From Beaufortia kweichowensis (taxonomy: Eukaryota > Chordata > Actinopteri > Cypriniformes > Gastromyzontidae), in NCBI GenBank assembly GCA_019155185.1, contig CM032808.1:3220492-3284491 (forward strand): a stretch of 64,000 bases of DNA, read 5' to 3'. Below the pieces are notes generated by a model. It was not told the origin of the DNA, did no database searches, and was given only the letters and a program-made list of their open reading frames with translations. The translations under genes were made by a program, and so were the position numbers. Positions within the stretch are counted from its first letter, which is position 1; every line of letters begins with the position of its first letter. Shown in pieces: positions 35,801-46,040 of the stretch.

Positions 35801-36406
35801 CCATGCCAATAGATGAAATTGTGGAAAGTATTGCGGTTTGATAAACTTACAATGGCTTTCCAAGAGGTGTTGGCTAACTTAAAGAGATGTGGAACTGTAT
35901 TGTATATTTTGCATTTTACTTTACTAATCCAATAGTTTTTTCAGGACTTATATTCCAGAGGAAGCCATTCTAAAGAAAAGATTTGCAGTGTATTTACTTC
36001 AGAAGTAAGTGGAATATTCTTTTCTGATGCTTGTAAAATGTATTAAGACAAAAAGTAATAGACTGATTAGACAACACAAAATACATTACAATGACTACAT
36101 GTTTCATGGTGCTTTATTCAGGTTGACCATGCGAAAATGGCTGTTTGAACACTTGATCAAGAGGGGTTTACAGGTGAGCATTTGACATGGTTTTATAATG
36201 CAAAGCTGAAATAAGGTAGCACTTTATGTAGTAAATCAATCGCAAAACTTGTAAATTTGCTGTCTTAGGTGCAGCTGTTTGTGTGCAATGAGGAGAGTGA
36301 CATGGCAGCTGCGTTTTCAATTGGAGCCACAGGTGTTATGACTGACTACCCCACACTTCTAACAAGCTACATTGAAAAACACCCGCCCCCTCCCAATGTT
36401 TATTAG
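32884..36406 (+). CDS. gdpd3: Glycerophosphodiester phosphodiesterase domain-containing 3 (GDE7)
   Basis: Membrane phosphodiesterase; vertebrate GDPD3 acts as a lysophospholipase D releasing lysophosphatidic acid. Coding exons: 32884-33028, 33259-33301, 33381-33516, 33655-33700, 34278-34396, 35443-35532, 35661-35794, 35945-36004, 36122-36173 and 36269-36406. They total 963 nt and encode 320 residues (human 318). Residues 5-27 form a hydrophobic anchor. The GDPD core is present: HRGG (H46, R47), LEMDCHLTLDG (E73, D75) and SHDENL (H88). A second hydrophobic stretch follows RGLLLLLLFYTGLLPFVP. IINRTY and the end FSIGATGVMTDYP match GDPD3 better than GDPD1. Intron 1 is non-canonical: the exon ends GGAG at 33028 and the intron begins GCAAGT. 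Only this GC donor restores the HRGG-C-GE frame. The remaining introns are GT-AG. Confidence 0.95.
33910..33977 (+). repeat. Short dispersed element E, copy 2
   Basis: ACCACATTTGAGATATGACC is followed by ATATGTTTTTGCACATGTGA and ends GTAAGGGTA. It matches copy 1 at 23889-23955. It lies in the intron between the gdpd3 exons ending 33700 and starting 34278. Confidence 0.55.
34130..34250 (+). mobile_element. LINE 3' tail fragment
   Basis: TGTAAAGCTGCTTTGCAACA is followed by AAGTGCTATAGAAATAAATT. This is the familiar 3' end of a fish LINE family (CTGCTTTGxAACAATG ... GCGCTATAxAAATAAA). It sits in the same gdpd3 intron as element E copy 2 and carries no coding part. Confidence 0.6.
34858..35169. 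mobile_element. hAT-like MITE with TTAAAGGGATAGTTCACCC ends
   Basis: The left end is TTAAAGGGATAGTTCACCCC and the right end the reverse of TTAAAGGGAGAGTTAACCC. Inside are the familiar words CTCACCCTCATGTCAT, CCTGCATGACTTTCTTGCTT and TTGTGTTCCACAAAAGAAAG. An internal inverted pair (GCAAAACGCTGGTTA / TAACCAGCGTTTTGC) lies near 34968 and 35040. This type is very common in cyprinid genomes. It lies in the gdpd3 intron before the exon at 35443. Confidence 0.85.
36399..36404 (-). terminator. nif3l1: Poly(A) signal of nif3l1 inside the gdpd3 stop region
   Basis: The minus-strand AATAAA overlaps the last gdpd3 codons and stop (GTTTATTAG on +). No canonical minus-strand signal exists between it and the nif3l1 stop at 36582. 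It implies a nif3l1 3' UTR of about 180-200 bases that is antisense to the gdpd3 3' UTR. Confidence 0.5.
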
Positions 36407-36526
36407 CACAATCAACACTGCCATTGAATAATCATTTAACTAACAAGTACAATTTTTATATGACAGCAAAGAGCACTTTTGTGAAAGTTGTTGTTAAACA
36501 ATGTTACATGTACATGTACAAAACTG

Positions 36527-36532
36527 AATAAA
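36527..36532 (+). terminator. gdpd3: Poly(A) signal of gdpd3
   Basis: AATAAA 121 bases after the gdpd3 TAG and only 50 bases before the (minus-strand) stop codon of nif3l1. Confidence 0.75.
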
Positions 36533-36581
36533 GGACCAATGTTATCTTCCTTATGCCTAATGGCTTTGTATCCGCATGACA

Positions 36582-39500
36582 TTACACCACCTGTAGAGGA
36601 TCTCTGTCTCTTTCAGAGATCACTATTTTAACAGTGTGACCAAGTTTTGCAGCAAGTCTCTCTTTGAACACGACCAGGTAGCCTCTTTCACTGTTGCTAT
36701 GGTCACTAAGAATCACACTTGTGCCTTTGGCAACCACATCTAGAACCTCATGATGAGACATCTCACCTGATCAAGAGAACAGAGCACTTTTTAAGGCTTT
36801 TGAAAACAACTTGTATGGTCTTTGTACTGTAAATGTTTTGTAGCTGGTATAATTGTAAGATGACATTAAGCACAAAATGTGTACTTTGAGACATACCTGT
36901 GATGTAGAGGTCAGCTTTAACACCCTGTAATACAGAAGCTCCAGATCCCGCACATACCGCAGCTGTCTTCACCAGAGAGTCTAGAACATCAAATAAATGC
37001 TGTATAAATGCTTTATTCTCTCGTTGGCTCTGACAATAGGACTTAAGGTTACATTCAATTCAAATTCATTTTTATAGCACTTATTCAAAATTTTGCTATC
37101 AAAATTTTTTAATGAATATAGATACTAGAGAGTGACAAATGTGTAGACCTGCAATTGTAAAAAAATACAGAAAATAGAATGTATGGTATTGTTGCAATTT
37201 TTTAAATAAGACGTACACTCACTAAACTAATTTTGAAACCGGACTGTTCTATGCAAAGTGGCAGTAATCAACATTTTTTACAGAATGTACAGCACCAGTC
37301 AAAAATTTAGACACAATTGACAAAAATCTTTCTCAGGATTTACATTTACGCATTTGGCGGACGCTTTTATCCAAAGAGACTTACATTGCATTGTACTATA
37401 AATTTTTTTGCAATCCTTGGGACCTTGACCTTGGCATTGTTAGCGCCACTCTATAACCACTGAGCTAAAGATCTTTTAATCTGAAGGCGTTTATTTCAAT
37501 TATTCAAAAATACCTGCCATTTCATCTAATGGGCTGAACTTACATCAAAACGTTCATAAATGGTATACAATTTAAGACCATCAGACATTTATTAAGTTAG
37601 TTTTAAAACTATTAAGTAGTTTTAAAAATACAGGTTTGAATTGGTCACAATTGATCTAAAATGGTTTGGTTTTTCCACATCAAATTTCATGTCAGTTTTC
37701 TGGTGGCTTGGAGTGTAAGATCAGTATTCTGTATTTCAGAAATCAAGAGGTTCAAATCCATGTCTCTTCATAGTTGGGAAAGTGCAAGTCATGTGACTAA
37801 GACAATTATTTGGTCATTTTAATTGGTGTAAAGTGGTTCTCTCATGTAACCTTGGGAAGGGATTCTCTGATGGTTCTAATCCAGCTCTCTTCAAAATGAT
37901 TTTAATTGATCTATAATAGTTTGGTTTTCTCATTTCTCATCAAATAAATGGTTAAATAAAAACGTTTTTAAACTCCTTTCAGCAGTCACATTTTTAGATT
38001 TTCACTACACAATTACTGTGGCCAAAATAATTGACAATTGACCAATACTATCACAATATCTATTACATTAATATTCAATATTTATAATAAGTCACTATCT
38101 TTGAGGAAGTAAGACATGAGACATTTTAAAAATCGTTCTTTTACAAACCAGTTTTTCAAACCTTACCTAATGTTTGATGGTTTCCCAGGGCCAGCCTCAA
38201 GTGGGGTAAACCAAGGTGAGTCTTCATTTTCTGAACTGCTGCAGCCACAGACACGGGCTCATCCAGAACACTAAATCTTCCTTGACCACAGTCTAACAAA
38301 GGAAACTAGATTTAAAAAATAAAATAAAACAACAAATTAAACAGTCTGACCCCCAAAATGTCAATAACCTGACAGATCCCTCTGTAACAAAATGGTTTAA
38401 CGAACAAGTTATGGCCTAATTACCTGTTGGACTTGTGTAATGTTAAGAGATTTGCTGTCATGAAGATTAGAAACCAAACTGTGCACAACAGCAGTTAGAG
38501 CTGAACTTGCACAGGTTAGAATCACCTGCTGCCCTCCAACCTCATTTCTGAAGATAAAATGTTTTTAATGATAACAATGTTATTGTATACATTTTAGATA
38601 TTTGCCTTCATTTCAACTTATTTATATTATCTTATCTACTTAAACAAGCATTGTTCCAAGAGTGCCGACATTTACACAACAGTGCTGTATTATTTCACTC
38701 TTTGCATTACTCCATTTCTGTGTTTGTCTCATGCCAACATCCATGCTGGTATTCAGCAGTCAAGTATATTTAAAATCATATAATCAAGTAAGGAATGTTA
38801 AGATGATTGTGTATATCAGGGAGATATACTTACTTTACTGTAGCTAAGTGAAAGGTTTCACTGCCCTCTATGCATTTGATCTGCAGCAAAAGCCTGTTGA
38901 GCTCTTCCTCATTCAAGGTTGAGAATTCAAGTCTGTGTTTGTGTTGTGTGCTGGAGTGGGCTTGACTTAACACTGATATTTGTCCACTTCCTGTGAAAAG
39001 AGGATTAAGTGTACATTTCTTACTGCTCTTTTCAGACTTTGTAATTAACCCACTTTGTAGTCGGAAGCATGTTTTCTTACCCATTCCTCCAACTAGCCAA
39101 TCATTAATGCCACCTTTTACGCTGTCCCATGATGTGTGTGGGGAGAAAATTGCAATGCTGCCCTCTAGTGCTCTGATAGCCAACTGCTGTTTCCAGTCCT
39201 TCTGAACTAAGCGCTTGAAAGATTTAAAAAGTGGTGGATGGTATGAAATAATCAGGTCACAATGCATCATCACTGCTTCATCCATAACAGGCATTGTTAG
39301 GTCATTAGTCAGCAGGATTGTTTTGATTGGACGTGGTTTGCTGGGCTCCACCAATAAGCCAATGTTATCCCACGATTCAGCCAATGACAGTGGAGCAAGC
39401 TGCTCTAGAACATCAAGCACTCCCTTTAAATCCATTTCTTCAGCAGGGTGGTTGTAATAGGACAGGTAACGAATAACTCTATCTGACCTGAGCAAAGAAA

Positions 39501-39696
39501 ATTGAGATGCTGGGAAAAACAAATGCTTTAAATGAGACGTGAAAAACAAATGAGATGATAGTGGGAAAACGCAATGATGTGAAGCTGGAGACTGTGCCCT
39601 GCGATAAAATGTGCTGTTTTTGAAGGAGATAAAGTTAAAGTTGAGACGGCTGAATTGAAAAATGCGTCCAGAACCTTTCCTACTTCCAGCAAACAT
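36582..39696 (-). CDS. nif3l1: NIF3-like protein 1
   Basis: Conserved metal-binding NIF3/DUF34 family protein of poorly known biochemical role. Minus-strand exons: 39696-39081, 38990-38834, 38547-38424, 38305-38167, 36980-36897 and 36766-36582. They total 1305 nt and encode 434 residues. The core starts at Met88 (MDLKGVLDVLEQLAPLSLAE) and runs 347 residues, against 350 in human from the same Met. Family motifs: SWDNIGLLVEPS, LLTNDLT, DLIISYHPPLF, IFSPHTSWD, CAGSGASVLQGVKADLYITG, GEMSHHEVLD and the C-terminus RDRDPLQVV. The 87 residues before the core are rich in Ser, Phe and Arg and poor in acids, which suits an import signal, but translation could also start at Met88. The 90-nt intron 39080-38991 has good GT-AG signals, is stop-free and a multiple of three, so retention yields 464 residues. 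A SINE sits in the 1.2-kb intron. Confidence 0.94.
37290..37520 (+). mobile_element. Tc1/mariner-like remnant interrupted by a SINE
   Basis: CAGCACCAGTCAAAAATTTA and GACACAATTGACAAAAATCT match the fragment at 16146. The match breaks at about 37338 where a SINE begins, and resumes at about 37480 (ATCTTTTAATCTGAAGGCGT versus ATCTTTTTATCTGAAGGTGT). It lies in an nif3l1 intron. Confidence 0.6.
37338..37482 (-). mobile_element. tRNA-derived SINE with LINE tail
   Basis: On the minus strand the head reads TTTAGCTCAGTGGTTATAGA (box A TAGCTCAGTGG), then CCAAGGTCAAGGTCCC (degenerate box B). The tail is CTTTGGATAAAAGCGTCCGC followed by AAATGTAAAT, shared with L2-like LINEs. It is inserted within an older Tc1-like fragment. 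Confidence 0.75.
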
Positions 39697-40490
39697 GAGC
39701 GGTGGAACAGCTGTAAAAAAGGGAACATGTTTTAGATTTACAAACATACATAAACTAATTTGCCATTTAGTGTCAGAGATAATAAAAATATTCGAGTGCA
39801 CTAGAAGTTTATGGTCAGTTGGTCACTATTTTCCACTGTTCCATCAAAGCACAAAACTACGAGGAAATAGGGGAACAGATTATATAGCAATGTTTATGAG
39901 ATGGAGTGGTGTAGTGAAAAGTGATATTGAATTGCTGTGGAATTATTTGTGCTGTTAAAGTGCTTTACAAATATGGTTGAACTGAATATGTGGTTCTTCG
40001 CTGTTCTTAAAGCAAGTATCACTATTTTCTACTTCATTTTAAAGGTATGTCATAAATGTACAATGGGCAATATAGCAGCTCTAGCACAATCAATATTATG
40101 CAAACTTCAAAAGTTCAGTCTTTAGTGTCCGTCTCAGATTTACAAAATTGCATACCCTTTCATTTAGTTTCCATCCATGTATGCTCGACACATGTTAACC
40201 ACCTCCCTGTCTTATGTAGTCCAAAACATCCTGCCCCATTTATAACTGAGTTTATGTTTTAATTATCTATTTTAACGATAGATTATACATTACAGCTTGC
40301 TTTCTCTTCATGTAAAGCTTGCACTGAAACCACAAGGAGAGTTACAGCGCCTTAAAGAAGCTAAATATTTACGTGCAGTCAGATTTAATGGGCTGTCATA
40401 ATCTGTCTGAAATAACAAGTCAGGGCTTTTAACAAAAATAATACTCTATTCAAATAAATGGACTAATCGCATGAAATGAATAAAACTTAC

Positions 40491-40560
40491 TGTAAGTTTT
40501 GCAGCACTTGTCAGGCTGCAGAGAACGTAGGGGTTGCTGTGACGTAATATCCGGTGAAAT
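40491..40560 (-). promoter_or_regulatory. nif3l1: nif3l1 noncoding first exon and promoter with CRE-like site
   Basis: On the minus strand a donor ACA|GTAAGT lies at 40491/40490. It fits a noncoding first exon joined to the acceptor TTTTTTACAG before the ATG exon (starting 39710). A TGACGTAA ATF/CREB-type site is at 40540-40547 next to a CCGG word. The start site is not visible. Confidence 0.45.
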
Positions 40561-40599
40561 TCTGTGTTGCATGGAATTCTGGCTCTTGTAGTTTTATTA

Positions 40600-40755
40600 G
40601 TGATCGGCGCCTTCGAAACACGCTTTATAAAGCTTCGTGACCTTTATGAATTTTTTGTTTTAAATGAATGGCTTATTAAACTGGCCATGTCACGTGATTT
40701 CATCGAGGCTTCGTTATGCCACACCGTTTCGAAGGTCGTTGGTCCAAATCTCGAA
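40600..40755. repeat. TTCGAA-rich interspersed repeat fragment
   Basis: CGGCGCCTTCGAAACACGCT at the left and CGTTTCGAAGGTCGTTGGTC at the right suggest an inverted-repeat element. Weak similarity to the stretch at 520-640 is limited to TTCGAA and GGCGCC words. The family is unknown. Confidence 0.35.
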
Positions 40756-42412
40756 TTTAATTGGTCGAATATATAACATTGTATTACAATATTTAAAAAA
40801 TAAATACATTTTATATTATTTAAATATCATATTATATCATTTATATCATATTATATAATAAACTAGGTCCTACAGATTTACAGTTTTTTAGTTCAACGAA
40901 AATCTAATTAATTTATATTCCTTTTCCTTTTTTATTAAATGATATATATATAATTTTATATATATAATTATATATAAATGAACTTCGTGTAAAAGTGTTT
41001 TCTTTGGTTTTAACAAATAACAGATCATGAATTTTAATAAAACAGAAATAAATTAATTATGTTTGCAGTGATCAATAGGGAGTCATCAGCTCACCATTTT
41101 TTTAAACAAGCTAAGCCATATGTTATTGAGTAGGCAAAAGACAATTTGACATTATATCTAAGATGACACAAACTGGATGAAATTGTGTGAAAAAATGAAA
41201 GTGTTATATAAGTTTTTAATCAAGCACTTTTAGGGCATGAATTGTGGCCTTGGCACTGGACAGTGTAAGTAGCGTGATAACTATAGCAGTGGCAGGACAG
41301 ATGTGCTCTGTGATATTGAGTGCACAGAAAAATGGGATGGGTTAGTTTACTTTGTGTAATTGGTGGTCTAAGCCCTCTGTCAGTCCCAGCTGTCAACTAA
41401 ATTCATCATGTTGTTGTAGAATTTTGAGTTTTGTCCTATCTAAGCTCTTTCAAGGCTGTTACCACCATAGACATTGGGGATGTATCTCCCAATATTTAGA
41501 GTTTACGATATATGAACATATGAAAATATATGAAGCAATATATGAAAAATCGATTTTTTTTTTTCCTTTTTGAAAAGTGTTTACAGCCCTAACCTTCCCA
41601 TCTTCAGGTAACAACAGCAGAAACATAATCTGGAGATGGACCACATAATCCTGAGTTTAATGAGTCAAAGATTTTTTTTAAACTTTCTTTTATATGAGAA
41701 ATCACTGCATGCCTGTTTTTTACCTTAATATCACATTATGCCCTTATTGTTCCAATGGCCTTCAAATGACCATCTGCTTTATCTTTCTCTCTTTCTCTCT
41801 CATTAGTGCGCTTAGAAAGCCCCAGTACAGCCTGATCCAGGATGTTTTAGGATTTTGTAATGTTTGATAATCATGCAGCGTCCTCTATGCCGTTCTAATT
41901 GTCATGAGCTTTTTTTGTGCTATTTATTTAATCCCCTCCTCTGTTTAAACTGTTAGTAATATGTATTATTTTCTTTGATTTTATTTGGGGTCTATATGTC
42001 TGTTCATATCCAATAATCTGACACCAGATTATTGAAGCACTCACTCCATGAAAGTCAATGTGAAATCCTGTTCACAACTTATTTTACCTTAATTACCTCC
42101 ATAAAACAGTCTATTCAGTGCATCCACTTCAATTTGTTCATAGTGGAAAGTTTCCAATGTCCCTCACCCCATCACCCATCCATTATCCCCTCTTAATCTT
42201 TCTTTCAAAGAAAGTTTCTCCTAAAAGTGTTTTTTTGTCTTCACCATCTGCTCTTGGCAAGCAGCTCAGGACATAGATTACACAGTTTTGTTTTATCCCA
42301 GGAAACGTCAGATTAATAGAGATTTTTACTTACTGGAAGCCTGCAGGATCTGTATCTCATGTTTTAAAAATACACCATGTTCTGTGCTGAATTTGCACTG
42401 AAAATTACATTG

Positions 42413-42627
42413 CACTGTCAGAAAAAAGGTACAAAATCTGTTACTGGGACGGTACCCTTTATTAAATGTCTTAATATGTACCATTTTGCTATAGAAATTT
42501 ATTTTTAAGGTACCAATATGTACCTTATACTAATATATACTAATATGGATACTAATATGCACTCTTAAGTTACAAGGTTGTACTTATTGATTGTCCTAGT
42601 GACAGTTTTTGTACCATTTTTTCAGTG
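42413..42627. mobile_element. MITE with CACTGTCAGAAAAAAGGTAC ends
   Basis: The left end is CACTGTCAGAAAAAAGGTAC followed by AAAATCTGTTACTGGGAC. The right end reads in reverse CACTGAAAAAATGGTACAAA then AACTGTCACTAGGAC, forming terminal inverted repeats of about 30 bases. The interior has several GGTACC and ATGTACC words and no coding potential. Confidence 0.75.
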
Positions 42628-42975
42628 TATTCTGTCAATAAAACAGAGTGATAATTAGACAAAATTAATCTCTGTGTCTGTATCTTTGAGTCATAGAAAT
42701 TAGGAATCTTCTTATCCTAGATTAAATCACAGAGATGTTGACATTTAGACTCATTAATACTGTTTGTACTGAGAACTAAATTCACATACTGAAAGTAAAA
42801 CATGACTCCATGTAATTACTCAATATCATATTTTATTGATGTGCAAGTATCTTTAAAAAATAATTTAAAGACATGTTTTTGACATAATCCAGTAAAAATC
42901 CAACCAAAAGATTTCTGTATTGCATAATGTTTGCATAAATTATGTGAAAATGGGTATGTCTGTATACATTTCTAT

Positions 42976-42981
42976 TTTATT
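42976..42981 (-). terminator. Possible poly(A) signal of cabp5
   Basis: Minus-strand AATAAA about 92 bases after the cabp5 stop at 43073. Another lies near 42831. Confidence 0.45.
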
Positions 42982-43072
42982 TACGTGTGTTTTTTGCATA
43001 GTTTTTTTTTACAAGCATGTGTACGTTTTATCATGATGAATGTATCTTGCTTGGTAACCATGGATGATTTTC

Positions 43073-45624
43073 TCAGCAGTTTGACAACATTCTCACAAAT
43101 TCTGCAAAATAAAAACAGGAGTAAAAACATTATCACCTTTATTCATAGTCACTGTCAACTTGTATGTGGGAAATGGAAATAGTATGTTGCTTATGTGTCA
43201 ATTTTTCACCTTCAAAGTCAACTGTACCATCACCATTGTTGTCTGCCTCTCTAACCACAGCATCAATCTCTCTTTGGTTCATGTGCTCTCCCAGTAGTTT
43301 ACTCATAGCACACCTCAGCTCCTCTGTAGTGATTGCTCCATCACCATCCATATCGAACTGTAGATGAGAAGAGAGTTATGTGTTAAAGAGACACATATCT
43401 GTTCTTCAGTTGTCAGTGTTGAATGTCAAATTTAGTGCACTAGCAACCAAAAATCATGGGTTTGATTCCCAGGGAACACATATTGATCAAATTTACTGTA
43501 TATCTTGAGCTCTGTAAGTCGCTTTAAAATAAAAGCCACAGCTGTATTGACTTTTATCACATTTCTTAAGTTAAAATGTTTGCTGTCACTTTTTATTGTT
43601 TAACATGGTAACTTTCATTGAACATATTGACTATACACATGAAAATGCACTATTTCTAGATACATTTTAGATATTAGATTTTTTTAAAAACATTTTAAAA
43701 TCTTTTTTATTTTCTTAAATTTTACGTATTGTCATAAATAACATTAACATTTCACTATTAATTGTTTTATACAGTATATACAGTACTTTGTCATGATTAG
43801 AATTCAACTATAAAATATGAAACTATGAAATATATATGAAATATATAAATATAAGTCAAATGGGATAGTGAAAGTTAACAGGTTAAATATTTCAATCCCA
43901 GACTAACATTTGTACGAATTGTAAATTAGCAATTCGTAAATTGATTTTAATGAAAAGCATAAACACTATCGTTTGTTTGACTTCCCAGGAAAGGAAGCGC
44001 TGATGCAACGTCAATTGTCGAGTAAACCATACTTGAAATGGAACTAGTTCATTAATCCAATGGCATATAAAGAGAGTGCTTAGTTTATAATCATTAATTT
44101 TGCAGTATTATTAAGTGATTGGAGTGATGACACACTTTTACTTGAGACTGAACCTTCAATTTGACAAATCAGTTTTTACATCACGATACTACCATCTCAG
44201 AGAAAGATGCACCGGGTAATAATTATTAACACATATTTCACACATATTTTAGTTTGACATCTCACCTCTTTGAAAGCATCTCGTAGTTCCTTCACACCAA
44301 TCATGCCTGCTGTTTCAGCCAAAAGCTTTGGAGCCATCAGCTCCACAAAGTCTTCAAAGTCTACCCTCCCTCCTACTGATAGAAAAATAAATTCACAGCA
44401 TTTTTGTGCATACTGTGCATTATTGTATACAAAACATGCCAATTAATTACTCAAACTGAGAAAAATTAAGTTTCCCTTTTTGTCCAACACAGTGTGCAGG
44501 TATTAAAGTTATCCAAAAAGTTATAAAATATTCACATCAGCAGGATTTCATTATTTATAACACTTACAATTCATGTTAATGTTCTGGCCCAACTCGATCA
44601 GTTCCATCTCAGTTGGCATGTAACCCATTGTCCTCATCAGGTTTCCCAGGTCCTTACAGCTAATAAGTCCATCCTTATCCTTATCAAACTCATTAAATGC
44701 CTCTCTCAGCTCTGTCACAAAGAGTTAACAAATACGTCACAATAATCATTAAGCGACCTGAACAACATATCAGATTGAGTGTAATGTCATGAAATACTAA
44801 TGCATGTTTGTAATGCAAGTTCTAGTTTAAGATTAAGGAAAATACTCATAACGTCTTATAGTATTAATGGCATACAGTTCCTTACTTAATAAAATTGACG
44901 CTGTTAATGCCTCTGTAAAAAGGGTCAGATTTCTTTTAACCCCACTGTATAATTGTATAGCACACTGTATTTTAGTAAGGCTGTGACAGGCAAAGTTGTA
45001 TTATGCACATATCAGGTGATAATACAGCTGGCAGGTTGTATTTACCTTCAATTTCATCATCTGCTAATTCTCTGTCCTGCAAAACCAAAATGACAGGTAA
45101 GTTAAGCCTCTTAAAATGCTTAAGGCTACATTACTTTATTTATATATTTTTTATTTTAATCTCAAAATCCTATCCTACTTGTCTGGCCCCTATTTTGATA
45201 ATATAATAGTGTGCAGCAACATATCCCCAATACTTAATGCCTCATTTATCTTTTTTAGATGAATTAGAGGATTTATTGACTTGACTGTATTTGACTAATG
45301 CTTTACTTTGAACACAGATTATATACCCTAGTTGATCAACTGGGTCTGAAAATTATTATCTACCTCTAAAATAAGGCCAAAACCTAGGCACAGCAATACA
45401 AACAAATCTGTTACTGTAAATCTTTTGATTGCATTGCATTTTCTATTTTATTCCACAAATATTTACATCTTTTAAAAAATAAACAAAAAACAAGAAACAT
45501 GCCAAACAGATCTGAATGTGACATATCTCGCAATATTTATCCACTGACATTGTAAATAATATGAGAAATTAAAAATCATTACACTTACAATTTTGCCTCC
45601 CCGTATGAAGATGCATGCAGTCAT
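43073..45624 (-). CDS. cabp5: Calcium-binding protein 5-like (CaBP family)
   Basis: Calmodulin-related sensor; CaBP5 modulates voltage-gated calcium channels and exocytosis in retinal bipolar cells. Minus-strand exons: 45624-45589, 45076-45046, 44711-44568, 44375-44266, 43357-43210 and 43101-43073. They total 498 nt and encode 165 residues (human CABP5 173). The N-terminus MTACIFIRGGKI matches the ACIFLRKG of CABP5. EF1 loop 32-43 (DKDKDGLISCKD), EF3 109-120 (DMDGDGAITTEE) and EF4 146-157 (DNNGDGTVDFEE) look functional. EF2 (NMNLGGRVDFED) is degenerate, the hallmark of CaBPs. The linker KLLAETAGMIGVKELRDAF is typical. The 29-nt last exon ends EFVRMLSNC instead of the usual EFVKMMSR. A 5' untranslated exon seems spliced upstream (donor near 45836). 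Fish have two cabp5 copies and I cannot tell which this is. Confidence 0.88.
43436..43535 (+). mobile_element. tRNA-derived SINE fragment in a cabp5 intron
   Basis: GCACTAGCAACCAAAAATCATGG-type head followed by box B-like GGGTTTGATTCCCAGGGAAC, then TAAGTCGCTTTAAAATAAAA, a decayed version of the LINE-type SINE tail. It is on the + strand, antisense to cabp5, in the intron 43358-44265. Confidence 0.6.
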
Positions 45625-45835
45625 ATCTGTAGGATTTAGCTGATCGGAGTGCTGTCAGTAAATGGTGTCTGTCCTCAGCTGAAAAACAAAACCTAAAATG
45701 CATTTCACATCGTAGTGGGTGTGTTTATATTACTGTTGTGTTTATATTATTTGCTTGTCATATCAGAGCCTCCATGCCTTCAAATTACATTTTAACAAGT
45801 AGTATATTAGGTATGTATGTGAAAAATATTCTTAC

Positions 45836-46040
45836 CCTTTTCTGTTCTTAGTCAATTCATTTAACTTGTGTTAATCTGTTGGTCTTTTTTAACTTTCCTA
45901 TCTCGCCACAGCTTTGCAGAAGACTGACGGTCAATTGCTGATGAGTTGATCTTCCTCCTCAGAGAGTCAGATTGACTGACTGTGCTTGTGAGAGCTTTTT
46001 GTATGGAGTGTGATAGTAAAGGGGGAGGGATTAAACTGAC
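45836..46040 (-). promoter_or_regulatory. cabp5 promoter and first exon with OTX/CRX-type site
   Basis: On the minus strand the sequence TTTAATCCCTCCCCC (46034-46020) contains TAATCC, the OTX2/CRX core (GGATTA at 46028-46033 on +). About 25 bases downstream is CATACAAAAAG, a weak TATA-like word. A donor GGTAAGAA near 45836 ends a plausible noncoding first exon. CaBP5 is retinal in mammals, so the site is reasonable but unproven. Confidence 0.45.

Larger units (their letters stand above)
40570..43072. other. Intergenic region between nif3l1 and cabp5
   Basis: No coding exon was recognised. It holds a TTCGAA-rich old repeat (about 40600-40755), an AT-dinucleotide-rich tract near 40930-40980 and a MITE (42413-42627). 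The rest is AT-rich and looks unique. Confidence 0.6.
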
